Shown here piece by piece: positions 1 to 8,549 of a stretch of DNA of 48,183 nt. The first letter of the stretch is position 1. The number at the start of each line of letters is the position of its first letter. Source of the stretch: Candidatus Gastranaerophilales bacterium (lineage in GTDB: Bacteria > Cyanobacteriota > Vampirovibrionia > Gastranaerophilales > Gastranaerophilaceae). The notes beneath the pieces were generated by a model. It saw nothing but the letters and a program-made list of their open reading frames with translations. It was not told the DNA's origin and searched no databases. The translations under genes and the position numbers were made by a program. The stretch spans positions 1-48,183 of the forward strand of contig CALUSB010000014.1 of NCBI GenBank assembly GCA_944323335.1, written 5' to 3'.

Positions 1-123
1 GAATTTGGAGGAAGCGGAGGCGGAGGCGGAGGAGTAGTAGGTGACTCCTTTGAACAAGGCTCAGGTGGTAACGGCTCCAGTGGTTATTTGAGGATAAGGT
101 GGGATGCAAGTGAGCAGGAGTAG
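1..123 (+). CDS. C-terminal end of a glycine-rich protein (partial, 5' end outside window)
   Basis: Frame 1 is open from the first base to a TAG at 121-123 and gives 40 residues. It starts with a run of Gly/Ser (GGSGGGGGG), continues with a second Gly/Asn/Ser patch and ends in GYLRIRWDASEQE. A glycine-rich stretch followed by a short beta-strand with alternating hydrophobic and basic residues is typical of the C-terminal glycine-rich domain of large secreted, surface or tail-fibre-like proteins, where it usually reads GGSGIVIIRY. The rest of the gene lies left of the window, so the function cannot be named. A terminator follows at 189-233. Confidence 0.6.
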   Translation, partial: EFGGSGGGGGGVVGDSFEQGSGGNGSSGYLRIRWDASEQE

Positions 124-127
124 CTAT

Positions 128-166
128 AAATTTTCTACTGGGCTTGTGCCGCCCCGTAGAAAATTT
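128..166. other. Long hairpin after the glycine-rich gene
   Basis: The arms 128-142 and 152-166 pair over 15 bases with one mismatch around a 9-base loop. No T-run follows on either strand, so it is not a classic intrinsic terminator. It could be an mRNA 3'-end stabiliser or processing site, since a true terminator follows 20 bases later. Confidence 0.5.
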
Positions 167-188
167 ACTACGTAGGTTTCGTATCTTT

Positions 189-233
189 CGGACACACTCC
201 AGGTTAAAATTAACTAAGCGTGTCCGTTTTTTT
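189..233 (+). terminator. Intrinsic terminator of the glycine-rich gene
   Basis: CGGACAC (189-195) pairs with GTGTCCG (220-226) and is followed directly by seven T residues. The T-run is on the plus strand, so it ends the rightward glycine-rich gene just before the stop codon of the leftward corA. Confidence 0.75.
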
Positions 234-237
234 ATAC

Positions 238-1188
238 TTAAAACATTCCTTTTTTAGCAAACAAAGCTGCAGCAAGCATTGCTCCAATTGCAGAAATTAA
301 AACAACAATTACAAACCCAAACTGGTGCAGCGCAAAAGGTACATGAACATTCATACCCCAGAAACTTGCAAACATGGTAGGAATTGCAAGAATAATTGTA
401 ATAGATGTCAAAAATTTCATCACGATATTAAGGTTGTTAGAGATAATTGAAGCAAAGGCGTCCATCATATTTTCCAAGATGTTTCTATGCATTTCAACCA
501 TCTCAAGCGCCTGTTTATTTTCAATGATTACATCTTCCAACAAGTCTATATCATCTTCGCTAAATTTAAGCGGAGTATTATAAGCCGACTTTGTAAGACG
601 CATAATCTTTTGCAGCACAATATAGTTGTCTTTTAGTGCAGTTGTGAAGTAAACAAGTGACTTCTGTGCCTCAAACAACTGAAAAAGTGCTTTGTTTTTC
701 ATTGTACGGCGCAAATCATCTTCAATTTTATCCGTTTGCTTGTTAATAAAATTCAAATATCTTAAGTAATATTTTGTAGAACGGAACAAAATATTTAGCA
801 AAAACCTTGTTTTATTTCTTGTATCAAAAAAGCTTGCAGTTTCTTTATTAAACGAGCTTATAATACGGTTTTCTTTAGAACAGACAGTAATAAAACTTGT
901 CGGGGTAAAAATTATACCAAGAGGCAAAGTATCAAAAGCGCCCTCATCCTCCATTACAGGAATATTTGTAATTATTAAAAGATGTCCGTCTTCATACTCC
1001 ATACGCGAGCGCTCGTCAACGTCAAGAGAATTCCTTAAAAAGCTTTCATCCAAATTTAAAACAAGAGAAACTTTTTGAATTTCTTCATAAGTAGGGTCAA
1101 TAAGGTTAAACCAAGAGCCACATTGAGCTTCAGAAATGCTGACCTCAACAAGTTCGTTATTATCTTGTGTTTTTAAAATCTCAATCAT
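238..1188 (-). CDS. corA: CorA-type magnesium/divalent cation transporter
   Basis: 316 residues, the usual CorA length. The long N-terminal part is the cytoplasmic domain with acidic and helical segments. Two hydrophobic helices close the protein, and the first ends in the family signature GMN (FWGMNVHVPF), which forms the ion selectivity loop. The tail KKGMF is basic, as in CorA. The protein is expected to be a homopentameric inner-membrane channel importing Mg2+ (or Co2+/Ni2+). It follows maf on the same strand after 67 bases and may be co-transcribed with it. No clear Shine-Dalgarno precedes the ATG. The ion specificity cannot be told from the sequence. Confidence 0.9.
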   Translation of the reverse strand: MIEILKTQDNNELVEVSISEAQCGSWFNLIDPTYEEIQKVSLVLNLDESFLRNSLDVDERSRMEYEDGHLLIITNIPVMEDEGAFDTLPLGIIFTPTSFITVCSKENRIISSFNKETASFFDTRNKTRFLLNILFRSTKYYLRYLNFINKQTDKIEDDLRRTMKNKALFQLFEAQKSLVYFTTALKDNYIVLQKIMRLTKSAYNTPLKFSEDDIDLLEDVIIENKQALEMVEMHRNILENMMDAFASIISNNLNIVMKFLTSITIILAIPTMFASFWGMNVHVPFALHQFGFVIVVLISAIGAMLAAALFAKKGMF

Positions 1189-1255
1189 ACGAACCCATCT
1201 TGATTATGCTCCTACAAACCTATTAAACTACACATAAAAGCGAAAGTAAACCCCA

Positions 1256-1861
1256 TTAAAACTCTTTTAGCATTTGCGCTAAAAGCCCAACATCAAGGCC
1301 AACAACATTATAATAATCGCCTTCAATTTTTTCTATAAAACTCTCTTTTGGAGGGTTTTTTGACTGTTCAAAAGAAATAAAATCCTGAATACCGTAACTT
1401 CCTGCTTTATCAAGAGGGTTTTTTAAATTTATATAGTTTATAATTTCATCGTCCAGAAGTTCTCTAAAATAGACTTTTGTCTTAGAAAATCTCGTCAATT
1501 GCTCTTTTGAAACACTGTCAACAAGGGTAATTGAGGTTACAACATCGTGAGATTTACCGCTAAGTCTTTTTAACATAAAAATAGCCTCGGAAATATCCTG
1601 AGGCTTATTTAATAAACACACACTATCGAGGATTACCATGGTATCAGCACCAATTACTATTGCAGGAAAATCTATAACATCTGCGACAGCAAGTGCCTTA
1701 CCTGATGAATTCTTTTTTATATTTTTATATGAAAATTTTTCAAATTTTTCTTCCCTATAATCAGATGTAATAACGTCAAAATTGTATCCGTTTCGCTCAA
1801 GCAGCTCTTTTCTGCGTGGCGAGTTTGAGGCAAGCATTAATCTTTTTGCAAAATCTTTCAT
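1256..1861 (-). CDS. maf: Maf-family nucleotide pyrophosphatase
   Basis: 201 residues from the ATG at 1861. The N-terminus LMLASNSPRRKELL carries the Maf substrate-binding SxxR(R) motif, and the segment VIGADTMV carries the conserved acidic residue. Maf proteins hydrolyse non-canonical or modified nucleoside triphosphates (dTTP/UTP or m7GTP type) to monophosphates and limit septation in some bacteria. A GTG at 1879 would add six residues, but Maf proteins normally begin close to LxLAS. A perfect extended -10 box (TGTTATAAT) ends six bases before the ATG, so a leaderless start at 1861 is preferred. It overlaps no gene and lies 18 bases after the stop of the small upstream gene. Confidence 0.9.
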   Translation of the reverse strand: MKDFAKRLMLASNSPRRKELLERNGYNFDVITSDYREEKFEKFSYKNIKKNSSGKALAVADVIDFPAIVIGADTMVILDSVCLLNKPQDISEAIFMLKRLSGKSHDVVTSITLVDSVSKEQLTRFSKTKVYFRELLDDEIINYINLKNPLDKAGSYGIQDFISFEQSKNPPKESFIEKIEGDYYNVVGLDVGLLAQMLKEF

Positions 1862-1867
1862 TTTGCA

Positions 1868-1876
1868 ATTATAACA
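1868..1876 (-). promoter_or_regulatory. Extended -10 box of maf, leaderless arrangement
   Basis: Read on the minus strand this is TG-T-TATAAT, then six bases (TGCAAA), then the maf ATG. There is no Shine-Dalgarno between the box and the start. Transcription normally begins about seven bases after the -10, which would be the A of the ATG. Confidence 0.6.
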
Positions 1877-1879
1877 CAC

Positions 1880-2149
1880 TTACCTTGCAGCTTGCGCTTG
1901 TTTTTGAACAGGTTTTAAGTTTCTTGATTTACGATATTGAATGTTTAAAGAAATGGCTTTAATGCAAGTTGATTTAAGCTGTTGTTGAAGATTTAGAGCG
2001 TTCATATGAACCATTGCAAAATCATTCATTGCATCAAGCATTTTTGAAGGGTCAACCATTGATGTTTGAATAACAGGGTTATCAACTTTTAGACCTTGAT
2101 ATTTTTTCACTAAAAGTGCATCAATTTTGTCCTTAGCTCCGATAGCCAT
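1880..2149 (-). CDS. Small conserved-looking protein of unknown function
   Basis: 89 residues with a good Shine-Dalgarno (AGGGAG) seven bases before the ATG, which supports it as a real gene. The sequence has no signal peptide or membrane helix. It is mostly predicted helix, with a Met/Asn-rich middle (MLDAMNDFAMVHMNALN) and a basic Gln/Lys/Arg tail (KPVQKQAQAAR). I do not recognise a family. It lies directly upstream of maf on the same strand. On the other side it is divergent from the subtilase-like gene, with 157 bases to that gene's preferred start, and the shared promoters probably lie there. Confidence 0.6.
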   Translation of the reverse strand: MAIGAKDKIDALLVKKYQGLKVDNPVIQTSMVDPSKMLDAMNDFAMVHMNALNLQQQLKSTCIKAISLNIQYRKSRNLKPVQKQAQAAR

Positions 2150-2306
2150 ATCTTTCTCCCTTTAAATTTTAAATCCCGTTTCCTATGCTTTAATAAAGTA
2201 TTTTTATTTAAAAAAATTGCCGTTTGTTTATATAAATGTTAAGATTTTGTAATATTTTTTTTAAAATACTGCAAAAATGCGGGTTTACAAGTTTAAAAAT
2301 AGTGTT

Positions 2307-3719
2307 ATGAAAGTTAATTCAATAATAAGCACTCCTTATTGCCGCAGACAATACTCTATGTCTTTCCTGGGCAAAAGAAATAATATAGATACACAGGATA
2401 AATCGCAACAAGGACAGCTCGAGCGACTATATACTCTTAGAACAAATGTTTTTGCACTTAACAGTATAAAAAGAAATGCGCAAAACTGCTATCCCGATGC
2501 TACTGATAGCGACATGGAAATACTTACGGATACAAGCTTTGAGGCGCCGTCAAAAAGAGTAACTTGGTTTAATCCAAAAAATTGCAAAGTTTATAACCTC
2601 ATAAAAGTTGGCATAAATAGCGACGGAAGCATTAGAATAAAAATCCTTGATGAGAAAGGAAAGTTTATAAAAACCGCCGATATAGAGCCCAAAACAGTTT
2701 TAATTATAGATAAATTTAAAGAACCCGCATACTACATTAGTGACGGAAACTTTAGAATTCAACAAATACCACACATACCGCATGGACAAATGGTTGCAAG
2801 ATACGCGTTTGTAAATAATCCCTTTGCAAATTATATTTATGCAGATATACAGGAAGAGTATGATAACGAAGGCAACATAAACCATGCATTAAAAAAACTT
2901 GTCACGAAGTATCAAAATGCCGATGAAATAAATTTTTCTTGGGCAGACATTTATCCTAATGAATTTTACGAATACTTTGCTGATAAAAACTTTAGCAGCT
3001 ACAACGAAATTGCTTCAAAAATTGCAAAAAGCTTTGAGGACAACGACGAAGTAAAAAGTGTTTTTGCAGACATTGAAGACACAGCAGAAATAGTAGATTT
3101 AGTAAACACATTGGCAAATCAAGGCACAAAGATTTTTGTATCCGCAGGAAACGGAGGAAAAGAAAGTTTTAACATTGTTTTGCTTGCAAAAAATGTCGAA
3201 GGAGTAGGCTCATTAGACGAGAACGGACAAATATCAGAATTTTGCTCCTCAAGAAAAGATGGGCTAACCAGACATTTTGAACAAGGCGAATACATAATGA
3301 AAGCGGTAAAAGATGGCATAAACTACACCGGCGGAAACCATTGCGATTTCAAATGCAATTTGTCTGAAATATTTCCGCTTACAGGAAAAAAACTAAGCTC
3401 TTGCCGTATTAGCGAAAAAGAATTCAAAGACCTTATAGAGTACAAAAAAAGAGGTGAGAGAAAATTTTATGAACTTTTTGGAGAATTAGCAGATAAAGAA
3501 AAAGTAATGAGCGTCAAACAAGCCTATACACTTTTTAATACAGAATATGAAGATAATTATAAACAAATATACTTAGCAATTGGAGATTGGACACCTTACA
3601 AAGTAAATTCGGCCGAAGAGCTTACACCTTGTCTTACAAAAATCACGGGTACATCTTTTACATCTCCCATAAGAGCAGCAAGATATGCACTTAACATGTC
3701 AATGGATGGGATAATTTAA
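2307..3719 (+). CDS. Divergent subtilisin-like (S8) serine protease
   Basis: 470 residues from the ATG at 2307, or 480 from an in-frame ATG at 2277. Neither start has a Shine-Dalgarno; 2307 is chosen because MKVNSI matches the N-termini of two other proteins here. Numbered from 2277, the S8 catalytic landmarks appear in order and spacing: Asp145 in VLIIDKF, His169 in PHGQMVARYAF, the oxyanion Asn292 in SAGNGG, and Ser460 in GTSFTSP. Between them the sequence is unlike textbook subtilases. There is no signal peptide or membrane helix. A short SFLG motif lies near the N-terminus. The protein probably cleaves peptide bonds, but its substrate and location are unknown. It is convergent with the MFS gene, one base between stops. 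Confidence 0.7.
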   Translation: MKVNSIISTPYCRRQYSMSFLGKRNNIDTQDKSQQGQLERLYTLRTNVFALNSIKRNAQNCYPDATDSDMEILTDTSFEAPSKRVTWFNPKNCKVYNLIKVGINSDGSIRIKILDEKGKFIKTADIEPKTVLIIDKFKEPAYYISDGNFRIQQIPHIPHGQMVARYAFVNNPFANYIYADIQEEYDNEGNINHALKKLVTKYQNADEINFSWADIYPNEFYEYFADKNFSSYNEIASKIAKSFEDNDEVKSVFADIEDTAEIVDLVNTLANQGTKIFVSAGNGGKESFNIVLLAKNVEGVGSLDENGQISEFCSSRKDGLTRHFEQGEYIMKAVKDGINYTGGNHCDFKCNLSEIFPLTGKKLSSCRISEKEFKDLIEYKKRGERKFYELFGELADKEKVMSVKQAYTLFNTEYEDNYKQIYLAIGDWTPYKVNSAEELTPCLTKITGTSFTSPIRAARYALNMSMDGII

Positions 3720-3720
3720 C

Positions 3721-4905
3721 TTAAGAAAATTTACTTTCAAATATATTTTTTAACTCTTTTGAAATACCAAAAGCGCCTGTTAAAAATGCAATTATACTCA
3801 TTATGATTAAAATCTTTTCAACGCCAAAGTGCTGACCGATTAAACCCATTGGAGCTAAAAACAAAGCGCCCAAGCCCCAGCTAAATCCTTGCATAACGCC
3901 TGATATCACGCCTTTGTGTCTGCTCATTATTTTCTGTGCACTCACAAGCGTAACAGAAACCGACAAAAGGATAAAGAACCCAGTTAAAATGAACAATATT
4001 GCAGATAAAACCGGTAAAAACTTCATTACATATAAAAATAGTAAAGTTAGGGGTAAAATTGAGAAGAATGAAAGTCTGATGACGTTTGCTCCGCCGATTT
4101 TTTCTTCGATTTTTGAGCTAATCATTGTAGCAAAACCGCTAATGGTAAAGAAAAGCGTTACAATAAGCCCGATTTGACTTAGCGTAAAGCCGTTTTTCTC
4201 CAAAATAAACGGCATATAAGTGCCAAAGCTTATACTAACACCTGATTTAACCACAGAGATTAATATAAGCCCCAAAATTGCTTTTGAACTAAGGATTTCT
4301 TTCATTATGGGCAGAAATTTCTCATGCGCGGAGCATAATGATTCCTGAGGGATTTTTGGCACAACAAAGTATATAAATAAAGCAGTTAAAACCCCGGGGA
4401 CAGTGAAGAAAAGCAAAGAACTTTCTCCAAAGTTTTGCACCATGCCTGAAGAGCACACAGGGCCAATGGCGTAGCCGATTGTCCCTAAACCCAGAAATAC
4501 TCCCATATATTTTGTTAGTTTAGGATTGTTATAGCTAAATGTATTTACAAGACAAGTGACCTGAGGGTGATAAAAAGCGTTACCGCACATACCAAAAATT
4601 AAAAATAAGGTTAAAAGTTCAGGGGTGTGAGATACAACAGTTAGAGGTATAAAAACAGATGACATCACAAGTCCCCAGAACATAAATGTCCTGTGCCTTA
4701 GTTTATCTGACACATAGCCAAAAACAGGCTGCAGCATTGATGAGAACATATGTCCAAAGGCAATAATTGCACTAATAAATGAAAGCGATATACCAAGTTT
4801 AGCAGTAATTACAGGATACAAAGGCACAAGGACTGAGGCATACCAGTCGACCATAAAATGCCCCGTACACAAACCAAAAAGCGCTTTTTTATCTGCATTT
4901 TTCAT
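3721..4905 (-). CDS. Major facilitator transporter, fosmidomycin-resistance (Fsr)-like
   Basis: 394 residues with about twelve hydrophobic helices, the standard MFS size. The N-terminal segment HFMVDWYASVLVPLYP and the following DKLRHR loop (the MFS motif A position) resemble the Fsr/fosmidomycin resistance branch of sugar- or drug-type MFS exporters. The protein should be an inner-membrane, proton-driven efflux carrier; its natural substrate is unknown. It begins 13 bases after purH on the same strand, so it is probably the last gene of surE-thiS-purH-fsr. Its stop is one base from the stop of the convergent subtilase-like gene. Confidence 0.8.
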   Translation of the reverse strand: MKNADKKALFGLCTGHFMVDWYASVLVPLYPVITAKLGISLSFISAIIAFGHMFSSMLQPVFGYVSDKLRHRTFMFWGLVMSSVFIPLTVVSHTPELLTLFLIFGMCGNAFYHPQVTCLVNTFSYNNPKLTKYMGVFLGLGTIGYAIGPVCSSGMVQNFGESSLLFFTVPGVLTALFIYFVVPKIPQESLCSAHEKFLPIMKEILSSKAILGLILISVVKSGVSISFGTYMPFILEKNGFTLSQIGLIVTLFFTISGFATMISSKIEEKIGGANVIRLSFFSILPLTLLFLYVMKFLPVLSAILFILTGFFILLSVSVTLVSAQKIMSRHKGVISGVMQGFSWGLGALFLAPMGLIGQHFGVEKILIIMSIIAFLTGAFGISKELKNIFESKFS

Positions 4906-4918
4906 AAAATTTGTTCCG

Positions 4919-6424
4919 TTAATGTCTAAAGTGTCTAATACCTGTGGCCGCCATAATCAAGCCCATTTTATCAGCAGTTTCGATAACTTCTTTATCTTTT
5001 ATGGAACCTGCAGGTTGAATAATTGCCGCAATTCTGTTTTGAGCCGCAAGGTGAATATTATCTATAGCAGGGAAAAATCCGTCGCTTGCCAAAATTGCCC
5101 CTTTAGGCGAATCGCAGACACGGTTTATTGCTATTTCTACCGCACCTACTCTTGAAGTCTGTCCGCCGCATATACCAAGAGTCCTTAAATCTTTTGCAAC
5201 AACTATACCGTTAGATTTAACATGTTTTGCTATTTTAAAAGCAAATACCATATCTTCAATTTGCTCTTGAGTAGGTTTTAGTTTGCTTACTATCTTAAAC
5301 TTATCAGGGTCAAGCTCAAGTGTGTCTTTTTCCTGCACCAAAACACCAAAGGGGGTAAGCTTAACCTCCTGAGGTACAAAGTTTTGATATTGTTTTAAGT
5401 CAGTATTGATTTTTATTACTCTTAAATTTTTCTTTGTTTTTAAAATCTCAAGAGCATTATCCGTGTAATATGGTGCAATTACTATCTCTAAAAACATTGA
5501 AGTCAGGCATTTTGCAACTTCTTCATCAACTTCTTTAGTGAACGCTACAATACCTCCAAAAGCACTTAGCGGGTCACAGTCAAGCGCCTTTTGCCATGCA
5601 TCCAGCGTACTTTTGCCAAGTGCCACACCGCATGGGTTTGTATGCTTTACTATTACACAGGCAGATACATCATAAAACTCGCTTGCAATATTCACAGCAG
5701 CTGTCGCATCAAGGATATTATTATATGACATCTCTTTACCGTTTAGTATCTCATAATCAATCTGCGTATCATAAGAGTATAAAGCGGCCTTTTGGTGAGG
5801 GTTTTCACCATATCTTAAATCACTGACTTTATTTAAGTATATCGCCTTAAGCTCGGGTAATGACTCTTTATTACTAGCACCAAAGTTATAAGATAATTCT
5901 TCAAGGATTGTATAGTCGTATTTTGAAGTAAGCTCATATACTTTTAGCGCAAGGGCTTCCCTTGATTTCTCATCAATGTTATCAAAATCAAGCTCGTAGT
6001 CATTTGCATCGCAAATAACGGTCACATTTTTATAGTTTTTAGCAGCAGCTCTAAGAAGTGCCACACCGCCTATGTCTATATTTTTTAACAAAGTGTCGAT
6101 ATCTGCATTAACACCTTTATATTTTTCAAAAGGATAAAGATTTACTACAACAAGAGAAAAAGGAGGACATTTTAGCTCTTTTTGCTCATTTTCATTAGCT
6201 AAAATAGGAGCAAAAATATCGGGGTGAAGTGATTTTACTTTACCCCCCAACAATTCGCTAAATCCTGTAATTGTAGAACTTTCAATGGCTTTGATGCCAT
6301 TATCATTTAGAAGTTTACAGGTATTACCTGTTGATACTATCTCCCAGCCGGATTGTGTCAATCTTTTTGCAAGCTCTACAATATTTGTCTTGTCATAAAC
6401 ACTAATATAAGCGCGTTTTTTCAT
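4919..6424 (-). CDS. purH: Bifunctional AICAR formyltransferase / IMP cyclohydrolase
   Basis: 501 residues, normal for PurH. The N-terminal IMP cyclohydrolase domain begins RAYISVYDKTNIVELAKRL and contains GGRVKSLHP-like GGKVKSLHPDIFA. The C-terminal AICAR transformylase domain has the conserved KHTNPCG (Lys-His pair) and ends in ATGIRHFRH. It carries out the last two steps of purine synthesis, AICAR to FAICAR to IMP, in the cytoplasm. A GGGGA Shine-Dalgarno lies before the ATG. It is 60 bases downstream of thiS, with no obvious terminator between, so it is probably read with surE-thiS. No purine riboswitch is visible upstream. Confidence 0.97.
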   Translation of the reverse strand: MKKRAYISVYDKTNIVELAKRLTQSGWEIVSTGNTCKLLNDNGIKAIESSTITGFSELLGGKVKSLHPDIFAPILANENEQKELKCPPFSLVVVNLYPFEKYKGVNADIDTLLKNIDIGGVALLRAAAKNYKNVTVICDANDYELDFDNIDEKSREALALKVYELTSKYDYTILEELSYNFGASNKESLPELKAIYLNKVSDLRYGENPHQKAALYSYDTQIDYEILNGKEMSYNNILDATAAVNIASEFYDVSACVIVKHTNPCGVALGKSTLDAWQKALDCDPLSAFGGIVAFTKEVDEEVAKCLTSMFLEIVIAPYYTDNALEILKTKKNLRVIKINTDLKQYQNFVPQEVKLTPFGVLVQEKDTLELDPDKFKIVSKLKPTQEQIEDMVFAFKIAKHVKSNGIVVAKDLRTLGICGGQTSRVGAVEIAINRVCDSPKGAILASDGFFPAIDNIHLAAQNRIAAIIQPAGSIKDKEVIETADKMGLIMAATGIRHFRH

Positions 6425-6484
6425 ATTTTCCCCATAAAATCTACAGGAAAAATTTTAGCACAATAAAATCATAATATCAAAAAG

Positions 6485-6685
6485 CTAACCTCCGCCACAA
6501 AATGATGCAATCTCAAGCGTATCACCATCTTTAAGCACATGATTTTTATAATCTTCCTTATAAATTATTTTGAGATTTTTCTCCACAACAAAAAACTTTG
6601 GCAGCTCCATTGCAGAAATCAGCGCATCAAGAGTAGTATTATCGGGCACATCTTTTTTTGTACCATTAAGAATTATTTGAGCCAT
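6485..6685 (-). CDS. thiS: Sulfur carrier protein ThiS
   Basis: 66 residues with a beta-grasp pattern, starting MAQIILNGTKKDVPDNTTL and ending FCGGG. The terminal Gly-Gly is the site that is adenylylated and thiocarboxylated by ThiF/ThiI-type enzymes to give sulfur for the thiazole of thiamine. The start overlaps the end of surE by 20 bases, so the two are translationally coupled. No other thiamine genes (thiG, thiF, thiH) and no TPP riboswitch are seen in the window. Its placement between surE and purH is unusual for thiS, but the small size and GG end make the identification good. Confidence 0.88.
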   Translation of the reverse strand: MAQIILNGTKKDVPDNTTLDALISAMELPKFFVVEKNLKIIYKEDYKNHVLKDGDTLEIASFCGGG

Positions 6686-7478
6686 ATCCGTACCAGTCGC
6701 AAATTCCGTCTTTGCAGAATTCTTTTTCCAAATCAGCCATAATGCTCTTATGGGTCATCTCAAAAGTAACGGGGGTAATTGATATCCTGTTTGCCCTTAC
6801 AGCGCTTATGTCCGTGCCGTCTTCTTCATGTTTTGTAGTGAGTTCACCGGCCATCCAATAGTAAACTTTGCCTCTGGGGTCAATACGTTTTTCATAGTTG
6901 TCGGTGAACATTTTTGTGCCGAGTTTAGTTATTTCTACCCCTGCAATATCTTCTTCCTCAAGCGCAGGAGTATTGATATTCAATATTGTTTTTTTCGGGA
7001 AATTTATTTTTTGAATTTTAGGCAAAAATTTAGCAATAAAATCTGCAGTTACATCAAAATACATAGGGTCTGATGTCATACTTGCAAGAGATACCGCAAT
7101 GCTGGGGTAATCAAGCATAGCGCCTTCCATAGCACAACTTACCGTACCTGAGTATAAAATATCCGTACCTAAGTTTGGGCCGTGGTTAATACCTGATATT
7201 ACAATGTTTGGTAATTCACCTTGCTCCAGCACCGCGCAAATTCCAAGTTTAATACAATCTCCCGGTGTACCAGATGTCACCCAGACTCTTTTTGCGCCAA
7301 ACTGCGATTCAAGCTCTTCAACCCTAAGTGGAGTATGCAAGGTAAGCGAGTGACCTGCAGCACTTCTTTCCCTATCTGGCGCTACTACATATACATCATG
7401 TTCTTTTGACAGACGGGTAATTAAAGCTTTTATACCTGTTGCAGCTATACCGTCATCATTAGAAATTAAAATTCTCAT
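6666..7478 (-). CDS. surE: 5'/3'-nucleotidase SurE
   Basis: 270 residues, the usual SurE length. The N-terminus MRILISNDDGIAATGI has the metal-binding Asp8-Asp9 pair. Ser39 in RERSAAGHS and the Asn in SGINHGPNLGTDILYSGTV complete the metal site. The enzyme removes phosphate from nucleoside 5'- and 3'-monophosphates and polyphosphate. A Shine-Dalgarno (AGGTGG) precedes the ATG, and an extended -10 (TGTTATAAT) lies about 30 bases upstream. It is the first gene of surE-thiS-purH-fsr and is divergent from the radical SAM gene. Confidence 0.96.
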   Translation of the reverse strand: MRILISNDDGIAATGIKALITRLSKEHDVYVVAPDRERSAAGHSLTLHTPLRVEELESQFGAKRVWVTSGTPGDCIKLGICAVLEQGELPNIVISGINHGPNLGTDILYSGTVSCAMEGAMLDYPSIAVSLASMTSDPMYFDVTADFIAKFLPKIQKINFPKKTILNINTPALEEEDIAGVEITKLGTKMFTDNYEKRIDPRGKVYYWMAGELTTKHEEDGTDISAVRANRISITPVTFEMTHKSIMADLEKEFCKDGICDWYGYGSNNS

Positions 7479-7509
7479 AAATCCACCTAAATAAACTGTC
7501 TTTTTATTA

Positions 7510-7518
7510 ATTATAACA
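7510..7518 (-). promoter_or_regulatory. Extended -10 promoter of the surE operon
   Basis: On the minus strand this reads TG-T-TATAAT, 31 bases before the surE ATG, with an AGGTGG ribosome site in between. It shows what an ordinary leader looks like in this genome, in contrast to maf, which has the same box six bases from its ATG. Confidence 0.6.
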
Positions 7519-7533
7519 TAATTCTTAATTAAT

Positions 7534-7562
7534 TTGCCAAATCTTTAAACAGATAATAAAAT
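7534..7562 (+). promoter_or_regulatory. Promoter of the radical SAM gene
   Basis: TTGCCA (7534-7539) and TAAAAT (7557-7562) are 17 bases apart, and each differs from consensus at one position. The start codon follows 24 bases later with a GGTGG ribosome site in between. Confidence 0.5.
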
Positions 7563-7586
7563 TTTATTGTGAAAAGTGGTGGATGA

Positions 7587-8504
7587 ATGCAAAAAGCATA
7601 TTATGCCTTTAGTGAATATTTAAAAGAAAAATTCGGAGAGAAAATATATAAAATCACACTGGATGCAGGTTTTTCCTGCCCTAACCGTGACGGCACAATA
7701 TCAAAGGGCGGCTGCATATTTTGCGATGAGTCGGGGAGTTTTTCTAAAGCTCATTCAAATAAGCTGGATATAAAAAATCAGGTGTATACAGGCATAAAAA
7801 CACTATCAGAGCGTTTTGGAGCAAAAAAATTTCTTGCATATTTTCAGGCATTTTCTAACACTTACGCACCTGTAGAAAAACTCAAAAATATATACGATGA
7901 GGCTTTCTGTGATGATAAGATAGTCGGTATTTCAATAGGCACAAGACCTGATTGCCTTGATGAAGAAAAACTCGACTTAATTGCAACATACAAAAACCCT
8001 TGGCTTGAGCTAGGTTTGCAGAGTACACATAACCCTACTCTTAAAAAAATCAACCGAGGACACGATTATGAATGTTTTTTAAAAACATATAATCTTGCTA
8101 AAGAAAGAGATATAAATGTCTGTGTGCATATGATTTTAGGCTTGATTGATGAAGATGATGAAATGATAAAACAAAGCGCAAAAAGACTTGCAGCGCTAAA
8201 AGTCGACGGGGTGAAACTTCATATGCTTACGGTTTTAGAGGATGCACCGCTTGCCAAAATATATAAGGATGAAAAAATAAAACTCCTTGATATGGAAAAA
8301 TACTGCAATTTGGTCTGCGATTTTTTGGAACTGTTACCGCCAAGCACAACAATTCACAGGCTTGCAGGCAGCGGATACTCAAAAACTCTTATTGCACCAA
8401 AATGGGTAAATAACAAATTTGAAACACTAAATTTGATAGATAAAATTTTTGAACAAAGAGGTACAAAACAAGGCTCAAGTTTTTATCTGGAGTGCGCCGA
8501 TTAA
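7587..8504 (+). CDS. Radical SAM protein, YhcC / TIGR01212 family
   Basis: 305 residues. The iron-sulfur cysteines are Cys31, Cys43 and Cys46 in CPNRDG...GGCIFC. This long first spacing (instead of CxxxCxxC) is the hallmark of the YhcC/TIGR01212 radical SAM family. Downstream segments YFQAFSNTYAP, GTRPDCLD and ELGLQSTHN also match it. It should bind a 4Fe-4S cluster and S-adenosylmethionine in the cytoplasm; the physiological reaction of the family is not settled. It is transcribed from its own promoter and ends at a strong hairpin shared with secA. Confidence 0.9.
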   Translation: MQKAYYAFSEYLKEKFGEKIYKITLDAGFSCPNRDGTISKGGCIFCDESGSFSKAHSNKLDIKNQVYTGIKTLSERFGAKKFLAYFQAFSNTYAPVEKLKNIYDEAFCDDKIVGISIGTRPDCLDEEKLDLIATYKNPWLELGLQSTHNPTLKKINRGHDYECFLKTYNLAKERDINVCVHMILGLIDEDDEMIKQSAKRLAALKVDGVKLHMLTVLEDAPLAKIYKDEKIKLLDMEKYCNLVCDFLELLPPSTTIHRLAGSGYSKTLIAPKWVNNKFETLNLIDKIFEQRGTKQGSSFYLECAD

Positions 8505-8516
8505 GATACGAAAATC

Positions 8517-8545
8517 AAAAAGAGCCTCGCGCACGGGCTCTTTTT
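8517..8545. terminator. Bidirectional terminator between the radical SAM gene and secA
   Basis: AAAAAGAGCC (8517-8526) pairs perfectly with GGCTCTTTTT (8536-8545) around a 9-base loop. The arms give a T-run on both strands, so it serves both convergent genes. Confidence 0.85.
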
Positions 8546-8549
8546 CATT

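Noticed and set aside
6425-6484. Purine or TPP riboswitch before purH or in the surE-thiS leader
   Set aside because: The gaps are too short and show no recognisable conserved core.
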